64,000 nucleotides of DNA from UBA721 sp002705165 (GTDB lineage Bacteria > Planctomycetota > Planctomycetia > Pirellulales > Pirellulaceae), in the NCBI GenBank assembly GCA_045565995.1, contig JBJLEF010000008.1, forward strand, positions 62,001 to 126,000, in the 5' to 3' direction. Below the pieces are notes generated by a model. The model saw only the letters and a list, made by a program, of their open reading frames with translations. It did not search any database and was not told the DNA's origin. Positions within the stretch are counted from its first letter, which is position 1. Every line of letters begins with the position of its first letter. Shown piece by piece: positions 55,312 to 64,000 of this stretch. Position numbers and translations under genes: made by a program.

Positions 55312-56702
55312 TGTACGACTCCATCATCATTGGCGCAGGTATGTCCGGCTTAGCGGCCGGTATTCGAGCTGCATACTACGATCAAAAAGTATGTGTGCTG
55401 GAACGTCACTATACCATTGGTGGACTCAACTCTTTTTATAGACTGCGTGGACGCAACTATGACGTCGGTCTGCATGCGGTCACTAACTTTACGCCAGCCG
55501 GCGCGAAAAGAGGTCCTTTTGCGCGTTTACTACGCCAACTGCGAATGAAATGGGATGACTTTGGTCTTTCACCACAGTTAATGTCTTCCATCTCATTTCC
55601 AGGAATCGAATTGCAATTCGATAACAATATCGACTTATTACGTAGTGAGGTTGCACACGAGTTCCCGACGCAAATTGATAATTTTGACAAACTCATAGAG
55701 TCGTTGATTGACTACGATGATTTGGAGCAGAAGCACTTCGAAACGTCAACGCGAGAACGTCTCGAAGAAATCATTACAGATCCTTTGCTGATCGAAATGA
55801 TACTCTGCCCTATCATGTGGTACGGAAATCCCCGCGAACGAGACATGGACTGGGGCCAATTCTGCATTATGTTCCGCAGCTTGTTTCTTGAAGGTTTTGC
55901 GCGTCCATTCGACGGAGTCCGGCTCATCCTTAAGAAACTCGTGCGCAAGTTTCGCGAGTTGGGTGGAGAACTCAAACTTAAAACGGGTGTCAGCAAAATC
56001 AAAGTCGAAAATGGTCGGGCCATTGGTGTGTTGCTCGATTCCGGGGAGGAGTTAACTGGTTGCAATATCCTTAGTTCAGCCGGCGCTGTGGAGACTTTTA
56101 AGCTGTGTGAAACAGACGAGGATATCCATGCTCATACAACCGGACAACTATCTTTTGTTGAAGCCATCTCGACGCTAGATAAATATCCTCGCGAACTTGG
56201 GCACGATAAGACAATCGTATTCTATAATGATTCCGAGACGTTCCACTGGGAGCGACCAACCGATGACTTCTGCGATGTGCGTACTGGCGTCGTCTGCACA
56301 CCCAACAACTACTGTTACGATGAAAAGGACGGGGATTTACCGGACGGTATCATGCGAGTAACTGCCTTGGCGGACTATCAACGCTGGCGTACTCTCGATA
56401 AGAATTCCTATCAAACGGAGAAGGATAAATGGTTTGAACAGGTCCAAGCCTCTGCAGCCAGATTTGTTCCTGACTATCGACCACATGTTATCGACACCGA
56501 CATGTTTACTCCTCATACAATCCATCGATTCACCTGGCACGAAAATGGTGCCGTCTATGGTGCGACTCGCAAATGGTTAGACGGCACTACTGCCATCGAC
56601 AACCTATTTCTCTGCGGTACAGATCAGGGATTCGTTGGTATCATCGGCTCCATCGTAAGCGGCATATCGATGGCCAACCAACACCTTCTGGTCCGGTCTT
56701 AA
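55311..56702 (+). CDS. CrtI-like FAD-dependent oxidoreductase 1
   Basis: A 463-residue flavoprotein of the phytoene desaturase group (COG1233 type). The N-terminal FAD motif is IIIGAGMSGLAAG (about 5-17), with GGLNSF after it, and the C-terminal FAD contact is LFLCGTDQGF. It begins with GTG in a one-base overlap with the ACP stop, so translation is coupled. Such enzymes desaturate, saturate or isomerise polyene chains. Its location next to an ACP suggests an acyl-ACP-linked chain as substrate. No carotenoid synthase gene is nearby. Confidence 0.82.
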   Translation: MYDSIIIGAGMSGLAAGIRAAYYDQKVCVLERHYTIGGLNSFYRLRGRNYDVGLHAVTNFTPAGAKRGPFARLLRQLRMKWDDFGLSPQLMSSISFPGIELQFDNNIDLLRSEVAHEFPTQIDNFDKLIESLIDYDDLEQKHFETSTRERLEEIITDPLLIEMILCPIMWYGNPRERDMDWGQFCIMFRSLFLEGFARPFDGVRLILKKLVRKFRELGGELKLKTGVSKIKVENGRAIGVLLDSGEELTGCNILSSAGAVETFKLCETDEDIHAHTTGQLSFVEAISTLDKYPRELGHDKTIVFYNDSETFHWERPTDDFCDVRTGVVCTPNNYCYDEKDGDLPDGIMRVTALADYQRWRTLDKNSYQTEKDKWFEQVQASAARFVPDYRPHVIDTDMFTPHTIHRFTWHENGAVYGATRKWLDGTTAIDNLFLCGTDQGFVGIIGSIVSGISMANQHLLVRS

Positions 56703-56825
56703 TTCCGTCATTCGTTGTTGTAGGATACTAACAGTAATTAGTATTCCAAGCTAAAATGGGGGTTTAACCAATCTGCCCTTTTAGCAGCACGTTCCTAGTA
56801 GGTTTAAGCCCACCCAAGTACCGGT

Positions 56826-58244
56826 ATGCCTCGCGATTTTTTAAAAGATGTAAAAGATAAATATGATGTCATCGTCATCGGCAGCGGACTGGCGGGATTA
56901 ACCTCAGCAAATATTCTGGGGCGCGCAGGATATGACGTATTATTGCTGGAACAGCACTATAAACTGGGCGGCATGGCTACCTGGTTCAAGCGTCCCAAGG
57001 GACACATCTTTGACGTCTCCCTGCATGGTTTCCCATACAGCATGCTAAAGAGTTGCCGACGCTACTGGAATCAGGAGATTGCTGATCGCATCGTTCCGCT
57101 GCGAGGTATCCTGTTTGATAATCCGCAATTTACGCTAAAGACAACCTACGACCGAGCAAGCTTTACAGACCTGCTACAGTCAAAGTTCGGAGTCGCCGAA
57201 GCCACAATCAAAGAATTCTTTGACACCGCGCGTGGAATGAATTTCTATGACGATCAGAAGTTGACCACGAAAGATTTATTTGAACGGTTCTTTCCCGGAA
57301 GGAACGATATCACACGCCTTCTCATGGAGCCCATCACCTACGCTAACGGATCAACATTAGAAGACCCGGCCATCACTTACGGGATCGTCTTTAGCAACTT
57401 CATGTCCAAAGGTGTTTATACCTTCCAAGGTGGTACCGATCTAATGATCGGACTGATGGAAGATGAGCTCAAATCCAATGGTGTCGACATTCGCATCAAC
57501 TGCTCAGCTGAAAAGATAAACACCGGAAATGGAAAAGTGAAAAGCGTTACCGTCAATGGCCGTGAGATCCAATGCCGCAGTGTGGTGTCAAATGCCAATC
57601 TACTGACGACGATCTTCAAAATGGTCGGTGAAGATCAGTTCGACAAGGATTATCTTGAAGATGCCAAGGCTGTCCGAGTCAATAATTCAAGCACTCAAGT
57701 GTACATGGCACTCGGCCCAGAGGATCATATAGACCGAGACACCGGCGACCTACTATTCACCTCAACTGCAGATCGTTTTGAAACGAATCTGCTACTAAGC
57801 CGTGACATTACAAGTCGCACATTTTCCTTATACTACCCTGATACTCGCCCTCACGACCAACGAGAAAGACACTTAATTGTCTCGAGCACGAATGCACGCT
57901 GGGAGGACTGGTCAGATCTGGACAATGAAGCCTATGAAGCAAGCAAACAGGATCTGATTGAAACCACACTGGATGCCTTAGAAAAATATCTCCCCAATGC
58001 GAGGGAGCGGGTGGTTTATACTGAAGCCGCAACTCCCAGGACGTTTTATCACTATACTCGCCATCACGAAGGTGCGAGTTTTGGGACCAAATTTGAAGGG
58101 CTGCCTGTCAGCCAGGCTTTACCATCACAAATCAAAGGACTCTATCACGCGGGAAGTGTCGGCATCATTATGTCCGGCTGGCTCGGAGCGATAAACTACG
58201 GTGTAATCGTTTCTAACGAAGTCGACCAACTCCTAATGCAGTGA
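56826..58244 (+). CDS. CrtI-like FAD-dependent oxidoreductase 2
   Basis: A 472-residue paralogue of the preceding flavoenzyme. The FAD motif is VIVIGSGLAGLTSA, followed by GGMATWF; the C-terminal motif is GLYHAGSVG. The two proteins share the same plan but are clearly divergent, so they probably act at different steps. A 123-bp gap separates it from the first enzyme. It reaches the dehydratase after 70 bp. Confidence 0.82.
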   Translation: MPRDFLKDVKDKYDVIVIGSGLAGLTSANILGRAGYDVLLLEQHYKLGGMATWFKRPKGHIFDVSLHGFPYSMLKSCRRYWNQEIADRIVPLRGILFDNPQFTLKTTYDRASFTDLLQSKFGVAEATIKEFFDTARGMNFYDDQKLTTKDLFERFFPGRNDITRLLMEPITYANGSTLEDPAITYGIVFSNFMSKGVYTFQGGTDLMIGLMEDELKSNGVDIRINCSAEKINTGNGKVKSVTVNGREIQCRSVVSNANLLTTIFKMVGEDQFDKDYLEDAKAVRVNNSSTQVYMALGPEDHIDRDTGDLLFTSTADRFETNLLLSRDITSRTFSLYYPDTRPHDQRERHLIVSSTNARWEDWSDLDNEAYEASKQDLIETTLDALEKYLPNARERVVYTEAATPRTFYHYTRHHEGASFGTKFEGLPVSQALPSQIKGLYHAGSVGIIMSGWLGAINYGVIVSNEVDQLLMQ

Positions 58245-58314
58245 CAATTAACAAACATACAAAATGCTCTTAACCAGGCATTTTACAACGCCGCCGACGA
58301 ATGGAAGAATAGCT

Positions 58315-58758
58315 ATGTCAATTGAACAGATTCAATCTCTGATACCGCACCGTTCTCCAATGCTCTTGATCGACGAAATCACTTCACTCGCGGGCGACAA
58401 CATCGTTTGCCAAAAGACATTCCATGCTGATGAATTCTTTTTTCAGGGGCATTACCCTAATCAACCAATCGTACCAGGAATCATCTTGTGTGAAGCAGCT
58501 ATGCAAGCCGGGGCCTGCTTGTTATCGACAAAGATTGCCGAGGACATGACGGACGAATTGGCAGCCAAAGTACCCGTTGCCACAAGAATCAACAATGTCA
58601 AATTCAAGCACATGGTAAAACCGGATGATACGATTGAGTTAACAATCACGCTCACCGACCGAGTGAGCACGGCCTTTTTCCTTGAAGCCAAAGTCATGGT
58701 CTCTGGAAAGTTAGCCACTCGGTTTGACTTTGCTTGTACTTTGGCAGATGCTCAGTAA
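58315..58758 (+). CDS. 3-hydroxyacyl-ACP dehydratase (FabZ-like)
   Basis: A 147-residue hot-dog-fold protein from the ATG at 58315, which has GGAAG eight bases upstream; an in-frame start at 58264 is rejected. His46 (QGHYPNQP) and Glu60 (CEAAMQ) are the catalytic pair, with IPHRSPMLLIDEI before them. It removes water from 3-hydroxyacyl-ACP. It is a second, cluster-bound copy type rather than a housekeeping gene with lpxA/lpxD. Confidence 0.9.
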   Translation: MSIEQIQSLIPHRSPMLLIDEITSLAGDNIVCQKTFHADEFFFQGHYPNQPIVPGIILCEAAMQAGACLLSTKIAEDMTDELAAKVPVATRINNVKFKHMVKPDDTIELTITLTDRVSTAFFLEAKVMVSGKLATRFDFACTLADAQ

Positions 58759-58791
58759 CCAACTTCACGAGTGAACCAAAAGGGTAACGCC

Positions 58792-59595
58792 ATGAGTTTC
58801 TTACAACTGGAAGACAAGACCATCGTGATTTTTGGTGTCGCCAATCGAAAAAGCGTTGCCTACCACATCGGAAAGACAATCATGGAAGCCGGGGCGAAAC
58901 CCGTCTATGTGGTACGCAGTGAGCAACGGAAAGAACAACTCCAGCAACTTCTGGGTGAGTTCCCAATTTACATTTGTGATGTTGAGCACCCGGAACAGAT
59001 CGATGCCCTCCATACGCAATTAAAAGCTGAACACCCGGAGATTCACGGGTTCGTACATTCGATTGCCTTCGCAGATTATGAAGAAGGCCCCAAGCCATTC
59101 CATGAGACCAGTAAAGGTCAATTCCTGCGGGCAGTCGACATCAGTTGTTATTCTTTTATTGCGATAGCCAATGCCCTCAAAGATCTAATGGTCGCGGACG
59201 CGTCGGTCATTACGATTTCAATTTCAACAACAACGATGGCAAGTGAAAACTACGGATTCATGGCCCCTGTAAAGGCTGCATTAGACTCTTCCCTGGCATT
59301 TCTCACCAAGTCGTTCAGTCGTTTTTCCCAAGTCCGCTTCAATGCTGTTGGCCCAAGCCTGCTAAAGACAAGTGCTTCCGCCGGTATTCCTGGCTACGTA
59401 GACTCGTATCTATTCGCTGAAAAAGTTATTCCACGTAAACACGCCTTGGAAACACAAGAGGCCGCCAACGTTGCCGCCTTCCTGCTCAGCCCCAGATCAT
59501 CAGGCATCTGTGCTCAAACAGTTGTGGTCGATGCCGGAATGAAAATCAATTACTTCGACAACGAAGTTGTCAAAAACGCACTAAGTAAAGAGTAA
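58792..59595 (+). CDS. Enoyl-ACP reductase (FabI-like)
   Basis: A 267-residue SDR from the ATG at 58792 with AAGGG seven bases upstream. The FabI pattern Y-x6-K is present at Tyr154 and Lys161, and the sequence GPSLLKTSAS stands where FabI has its substrate-loop. The first active-site tyrosine of E. coli FabI appears to be replaced. It reduces the double bond of enoyl-ACP using NADH or NADPH. It closes the cycle with the ketosynthase and dehydratase; the keto-reduction step has no gene here. Confidence 0.85.
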   Translation: MSFLQLEDKTIVIFGVANRKSVAYHIGKTIMEAGAKPVYVVRSEQRKEQLQQLLGEFPIYICDVEHPEQIDALHTQLKAEHPEIHGFVHSIAFADYEEGPKPFHETSKGQFLRAVDISCYSFIAIANALKDLMVADASVITISISTTTMASENYGFMAPVKAALDSSLAFLTKSFSRFSQVRFNAVGPSLLKTSASAGIPGYVDSYLFAEKVIPRKHALETQEAANVAAFLLSPRSSGICAQTVVVDAGMKINYFDNEVVKNALSKE

Positions 59596-59601
59596 GCATC
59601 G

Positions 59602-60996
59602 ATGAGTCGCCCCAACATCCTCTGGTACTGCACTGACCAACAACGTTTTGATACGATCAAAGCTTTGGGAAACCCTTACGTCGACACTCCGAACATCGAC
59701 AAACTTGTTGAATCCGGCGTGGCCTTCACGCACACCTATTGCCAATCACCGATTTGCACACCGAGTCGCTCAAGCTTCCTGACTGGTCTGTATCCCGCTC
59801 GACTTCACAACACTCGCAATGGGAATGATACTTTCCCCGACTACCCGCCGTTGATTACAAAATTGATTGCCGATGCCGGTTACCGCTGCGGCAACATTGG
59901 AAAATTCCATCTAACCAGTTCTGGACACCGTACTGAACCTAGACTGGACGATGGGATGACCTATTGGCAATTCAGCCATGCCCCTCGGGACGACTGGGAG
60001 GAAGGGCATCACTACGCCGATTGGGTACGTGAACAAGGTGGAGACCTCGATCTCATGCGTGATAGCCCGGAACGAGTGCCACCTGAGTATCACCAAACCA
60101 CCTGGGCAACAGAATGCGCGCTAGAATTTATCAATGCCAACGGCCCTGACCCCTGGTTATTATGCGTCAACATTTACGATCCGCATCCACCATTCATTCC
60201 TCCTAAATTTTATGCAGACATGTTTGTCGCTGAAGACATGCCCGGGCCGTACTACCGCGAAGAGGATTTGGAGACTCAGAAAAGGCTGGCTGAAATTGAC
60301 TTTCAGGGAGAAGCCTTACCTCCGGAAGCTCATGATGCTAAACGCATGCAGGCCTTTTACTATGCCATGATCAAGCAGATCGACGATCAATTCCAACGCC
60401 TCGTCGATCACCTTGAAGCAACGGGACAACTTGAAAACACGGTAATCATTTTCACCAGTGACCATGGTGAATCACTGGGAGACCACGGGCTATTGCAAAA
60501 AGGATGCCGCTTCTATGAGGGACTTGTCCGAATCCCACTGATTCTCTCCTGGCCGGGACATTTCTTGCAGAACGTCCAACGAGATGCGCTCGTGGAACTA
60601 CTCGATCTAACGTCAACCATCGTGGAATTAGCAGGTCTCGATCAACCTGAATACATGCAAGGCAAATCATTGCTACCACTATTGAAAGATGCCTCTGCCA
60701 CCGATCAGCATCGAGAATTTGTTCGCAGCGAGTACTTCGATGCTCTGGATCCCTTCTTTACCGATGGCAGCGGAGCATTTGCCACGATGTATCGAAATCG
60801 CCAATACAAGCTCTCGGTTTATCATGGACACAACATTGGTGAACTCTATGATTTAGAAGAAGACCCCTGGGAATTTAACAATCTCTGGGACAACCCTGAT
60901 TATGCTGAAGTAAAAGCAGAGTTGATTTATCGCAGCTTTGATGCCCACGTGATGCTAACGACGGACGTCGGTTCCAAACGCGTAGCTCCGATGTAA
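59602..60996 (+). CDS. Sulfatase
   Basis: A 464-residue sulfatase. Cys52 in CTPSR is the formylglycine precursor, and FTSDHGESLGDHG holds metal and catalytic residues. It begins six bases after the enoyl reductase, so it is probably in the same transcript. There is no signal peptide, unlike most planctomycete sulfatases, so it acts in the cytoplasm or has lost export. A phosphonate or phosphodiester hydrolase of the same fold is possible. Confidence 0.88.
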   Translation: MSRPNILWYCTDQQRFDTIKALGNPYVDTPNIDKLVESGVAFTHTYCQSPICTPSRSSFLTGLYPARLHNTRNGNDTFPDYPPLITKLIADAGYRCGNIGKFHLTSSGHRTEPRLDDGMTYWQFSHAPRDDWEEGHHYADWVREQGGDLDLMRDSPERVPPEYHQTTWATECALEFINANGPDPWLLCVNIYDPHPPFIPPKFYADMFVAEDMPGPYYREEDLETQKRLAEIDFQGEALPPEAHDAKRMQAFYYAMIKQIDDQFQRLVDHLEATGQLENTVIIFTSDHGESLGDHGLLQKGCRFYEGLVRIPLILSWPGHFLQNVQRDALVELLDLTSTIVELAGLDQPEYMQGKSLLPLLKDASATDQHREFVRSEYFDALDPFFTDGSGAFATMYRNRQYKLSVYHGHNIGELYDLEEDPWEFNNLWDNPDYAEVKAELIYRSFDAHVMLTTDVGSKRVAPM

Positions 60997-61025
60997 CTTA
61001 CCTCTTTAACAAAAGAAACCACTGC

Positions 61026-62822
61026 ATGCTGGAACAACTCGGGCCCTACCTGATCGACGAACAAATCGGCAGGGGAGGTATGGGCTTCGTCTATTCAGCC
61101 CGACACGAAGAGACTGATGAACAAGTCGCTGTGAAAACACTGTTGAATGCTTTTGCAGACGATGACACTTTCCGGGACCGATTCCACCAGGAAATTGAAA
61201 CTCTACAGCAGTTGCAACATGTCGGCATTGTTCGAATCATAGGATATGGTCAGGAAGACGGTGTCCTCTTTTATGCGATGGAGTTAGTCAAGGGACGAAC
61301 CCTATTCCAAATTCTCAAAGAGACCGGGACAATCTCCTGGCGGGAAGTCATTCGCATTACCATCGACGTCTGCCATGCCCTTAAGCATGCACATGATCGA
61401 GGTGTGATTCACCGAGACTTAAAGCCGTCCAACTTATTCCTCACCGAAGACGACGAGGTGAAGCTTGTCGACTTCGGTATCGCAAGACTCTTCGGAGCAA
61501 CCCAATTGACGGCTGATCATGCCGTCGTCGGCACCGCCGATTACATGGCTCCCGAACAAGCCGAAGGCGCACGTCCAACGCTCAAAAGCGACCTCTATTC
61601 TCTCGGTTCAGTAATGTATGCTCTGCTTACAGGACGTCCGCCATTTGCCTCTCCATCCGTCGGGCAGATCATTCACAAACTAAAGTACGATCAACCACAA
61701 CCAATTACAGAATTGGTCTCTGATGTACCACTTGAACTGGACTATATCGTACGACAATTATTAAGCAAAAATCCTGACAACCGCATCCCTACCCCGCTGG
61801 CAGTTGCCCATCGACTACAAGCAATGCAGCATGCCTTGGAAGCAAATATGCCCGTCAAGCCGGCGAATCCCAACGCCGAACTCTCTGACGGCAGTGGGGA
61901 CATCGTGGATGGAGCTACGATGGAATACATTCCCACGGGACAGCAGGACAACCCCAATACAAATATCACAATCGATGGTGAATACCTCTCAAACATCGAG
62001 GATTCTGACCGAGAGTCCGCAACCGAACCAAATCCCGATCATCTAAAACAACAAAGTCCCGAGAAACCGTCTGAACTGCCTCAATACACTAAAGTTGAAC
62101 AGGATCTTTCTGCCTACAACAACGATTCACCCTCTGGTATTCTCGCCAGCCTAATCGTGGTTTCTTTGTTAGTCGTCGGAGTCGGCGGACTTCTAGCATT
62201 CACCAACTGGTACAACCATCCTCGCAAAGCGGAAGAATTACTTGGCATCATTGAAGATGCAAAATTAACGCCAGGTTCTGATTGGGGACAAGCCAGTCAG
62301 GAAATGCAGGAGTTTCTCGACCGCTTCCCTGACCACCCACAATTCGGTTTAGTCCAAGATCATTACAACACGCTTAGAAATGAACGAGATGAACAACGAT
62401 TCCTAAAATCCATGGAGGGTGAGCTGGAGCAATTGCCAATCGCGACAATCACACTTCGGCAGATTCTAGACAATGAAACACTTTCATCTGAGGAAACCAT
62501 CACTCAGTTAAAGTACTTCGTCACCATCTACGATGCACGCCAGGAAGACAAAACGGTAGTCGACTGCGTAACCATTGCTCGCAATAAAATTGAGCGACTC
62601 AAAACAGAGCAAACAGAAGTGCTTAAACAACGTGAAAACATACTGGCCAAGACCGAGTTAGAAATCCGTGAAGTAATGGACTTCTGCCGTACTATTGCGA
62701 AAAACGACAAACAAGAAGCCGTCGAATCTCTAAACGCTTTATATGAAATCCACAAACTAGACGACGAGTTATCGAATGTATTGGATGAAGTGATAGAACT
62801 TAAAAACCAACTGAGCGAATAA
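61026..62822 (+). CDS. Membrane Ser/Thr protein kinase (PknB-like)
   Basis: A 598-residue Hanks-type kinase. The P-loop GRGGMGFVY (15-23), Lys37, HRDLKPSN (129-136) and DFG (149-151) are all present, so it should be active. A linker leads to one membrane helix (371-394) and an external alpha-helical, coiled-coil domain (about 400-598), with no PASTA repeats. Its position after the lipid module may be chance. Convergent with dnaE2, 27 bp apart. Confidence 0.92.
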   Translation: MLEQLGPYLIDEQIGRGGMGFVYSARHEETDEQVAVKTLLNAFADDDTFRDRFHQEIETLQQLQHVGIVRIIGYGQEDGVLFYAMELVKGRTLFQILKETGTISWREVIRITIDVCHALKHAHDRGVIHRDLKPSNLFLTEDDEVKLVDFGIARLFGATQLTADHAVVGTADYMAPEQAEGARPTLKSDLYSLGSVMYALLTGRPPFASPSVGQIIHKLKYDQPQPITELVSDVPLELDYIVRQLLSKNPDNRIPTPLAVAHRLQAMQHALEANMPVKPANPNAELSDGSGDIVDGATMEYIPTGQQDNPNTNITIDGEYLSNIEDSDRESATEPNPDHLKQQSPEKPSELPQYTKVEQDLSAYNNDSPSGILASLIVVSLLVVGVGGLLAFTNWYNHPRKAEELLGIIEDAKLTPGSDWGQASQEMQEFLDRFPDHPQFGLVQDHYNTLRNERDEQRFLKSMEGELEQLPIATITLRQILDNETLSSEETITQLKYFVTIYDARQEDKTVVDCVTIARNKIERLKTEQTEVLKQRENILAKTELEIREVMDFCRTIAKNDKQEAVESLNALYEIHKLDDELSNVLDEVIELKNQLSE

Positions 62823-62849
62823 ACTTGCTCTTCCAGGCTCGGTAAGTTT

Positions 62850-64000
62850 TTAACGAAAGTCCCGGGATTTCAGTACAGGGTTTCCGAGATGAGTTGAGAG
62901 GTCTTCAAGACGGTGAACCACAATATGTTGAACGCGATTCCTCTTCTCTAATGTTCCATGAACAAGCCAGGCATTACTCCTTCTGGCAATACGATAGTAT
63001 CTCTCCCAGATATGCTGCCGTAGCACAAGATTCATTGTGCCCATCTCATCTTCCAAGGTAACAAAAGTAATACCTTTCGCCGTCGAGGGACGTTGTCGTA
63101 ACAATACTAAGCCAGCGACTTTCACATAACGATTATCCGCGCAATCCTCCAACTGATCCGAACACAGCACACTCTGTTCGTTCAGTCTATTACGCCAAAA
63201 CATGATCGGCTGACCTTTCAATGAAAGGCCTGCCGTGCGATAGTCCATCTCGACCTGCTCAGACGGATGCATGACCGGCAAGTCTGGATGCTGATCATCC
63301 GTTGAGGCAAGCAAATCGAACAGTGGTTGCTCTACTTCTTTGCGTTCCTGAGCCAGTGCTTCCCACAATGCAGCGCGACGATCTCGTTCAAAACTACTAA
63401 ACGCATCGGCATCAGCCAACTGCATAATCACCCGTTTACTAATTCCAGATCGTCGTCGCAACTGTTCCACCGAGTGGTAACCTCCCTGCTGTTGACGATC
63501 TCGTAATAATCGTTGTACTGCTTCAAGTGAGAGCCCTCTGACGAGCCGCATTCCTAGCCTCAAAGCTGGCGATTGCTCAATATCATATTCCAACGAACAA
63601 TCCCAGACGCTGTAATTCACATCGACGGGGCGGACTTCCACGCCATGCTTCTGAGCATCTTTAACTAGGTCGCTCACCGAGTAAAACCCCATCGGCTGGC
63701 TATTGATAATACTGGCGGCGAAGATTGCCGGGTGATAACACTTCAACCATGCTGACACATATACCAATAGTGCGAAACTAGCGGCATGTGACTCTGGAAA
63801 TCCGTATTCGCCAAAACCACGGATCTGATTGAACACCTGTTCGGCAAATTTCCGTGTCAGGCCATTAGCCAACATTCCATCGGTAAGCTTACGATTAAAT
63901 TTTTCAATCACACCCGGACGTCTCCAAGCTCCCATAGCGCGCCGTAATTGATCCGCCTCCCCTGGTGTAAACCCTGCGGCCACCACGGCTAAACGCATAG
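62850..64000 (-). CDS. dnaE2: Error-prone DNA polymerase DnaE2 (5' part outside window)
   Basis: The last 383 residues of a C-family polymerase, running off the right edge. The fragment starts with RLAVVAAGFTPGEADQLRRAMG and contains GFGEYGFPESHAASFALL, both diagnostic of DnaE2/ImuC, then helix-hairpin-helix and OB domains (VAGLVLLRQRP). It performs mutagenic repair of damaged DNA. imuA and imuB are not in view; they usually lie beyond the 5' end. Confidence 0.93.
   Translation of the reverse strand, partial: MRLAVVAAGFTPGEADQLRRAMGAWRRPGVIEKFNRKLTDGMLANGLTRKFAEQVFNQIRGFGEYGFPESHAASFALLVYVSAWLKCYHPAIFAASIINSQPMGFYSVSDLVKDAQKHGVEVRPVDVNYSVWDCSLEYDIEQSPALRLGMRLVRGLSLEAVQRLLRDRQQQGGYHSVEQLRRRSGISKRVIMQLADADAFSSFERDRRAALWEALAQERKEVEQPLFDLLASTDDQHPDLPVMHPSEQVEMDYRTAGLSLKGQPIMFWRNRLNEQSVLCSDQLEDCADNRYVKVAGLVLLRQRPSTAKGITFVTLEDEMGTMNLVLRQHIWERYYRIARRSNAWLVHGTLEKRNRVQHIVVHRLEDLSTHLGNPVLKSRDFR

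Noticed and set aside
55311..58244. Carotenoid biosynthesis as the role of the two CrtI-like genes
   Set aside because: No phytoene synthase or prenyl-transferase is nearby; neighbours are acyl-ACP enzymes, so an acyl substrate is more likely, though not proven.
1..64000. Mobile elements, CRISPR arrays, tRNA or rRNA genes
   Set aside because: No transposase or integrase frame, no regularly spaced repeats and no tRNA T-loop motif were seen in the intergenic gaps.

Overview
The window looks like a chromosomal segment of a planctomycete. The evidence is a combination of features rather than one marker: a very large thioester alpha-2-macroglobulin, a TAT-exported Gfo/Idh oxidoreductase, a CehA-like exported metallohydrolase, a membrane protein with the N-terminal PYxLFLGL/J-like module typical of this phylum, tetrahydromethanopterin C1 genes (mch plus the ATP-grasp 'orf5'), a futalosine-type menaquinone pathway, a sulfatase, a Ser/Thr kinase, and OleC/OleD-like enzymes. 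Base composition by eye is close to balanced. No insertion sequence, prophage, CRISPR array, rRNA or tRNA was found; the segment is ordinary, dense chromosome with short genes in small operons on both strands.

Layout. 1-7010: a truncated PP-loop enzyme and rnc (-), mgtE (+), dapA with a glycosyltransferase (-), and a J-like membrane protein (-). 7276-13563: the alpha-2-macroglobulin. 13602-20842: pgk, a membrane-anchored glutamate-synthase-like flavoprotein, aspS, miaA, hisE-hisG. 20837-26967: one minus-strand operon, mqnA-mqnC-ABC ATPase-ABC permease/CPBP fusion-amidohydrolase, probably mostly menaquinone synthesis by the futalosine route. 27123-31140: pseudouridine synthase, Gfo/Idh oxidoreductase, CehA-like hydrolase. 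31341-39147 (+): dnaJ-like, rnpA, yidD, a lipoprotein that is a FlgI (P-ring) homologue with an inserted HEAT-repeat block, smc, nrdR. 39131-47140 (-): moaC, an HTH-receiver protein, rpoN, recR, ybaB, dnaX, an SRP RNA gene immediately upstream of dnaX, a DinB-family protein and a DtxR/MntR-type regulator.

47295-62822 is a long run of plus-strand genes and is the most interesting part. It opens with mch and the ATP-grasp orf5 of the tetrahydromethanopterin C1 pathway, then an OleC-like beta-lactone synthetase, a GYF-domain membrane protein and an OleD-like reductase, without oleA or oleB nearby. A compact type-II fatty-acid module follows: ketosynthase, acyl carrier protein, two CrtI-like flavoenzymes, a FabZ-like dehydratase and a FabI-like enoyl reductase, then a sulfatase and a Ser/Thr kinase. 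Together these could make and modify an unusual acyl chain or hydrocarbon; this is inference from gene content, and the product is not known. The window ends inside a minus-strand dnaE2 (error-prone polymerase).

Limits: assignments rest on reading motifs and recalled family features, with no database search. Start codons were chosen by Shine-Dalgarno sequence and overlap and are uncertain where stated.
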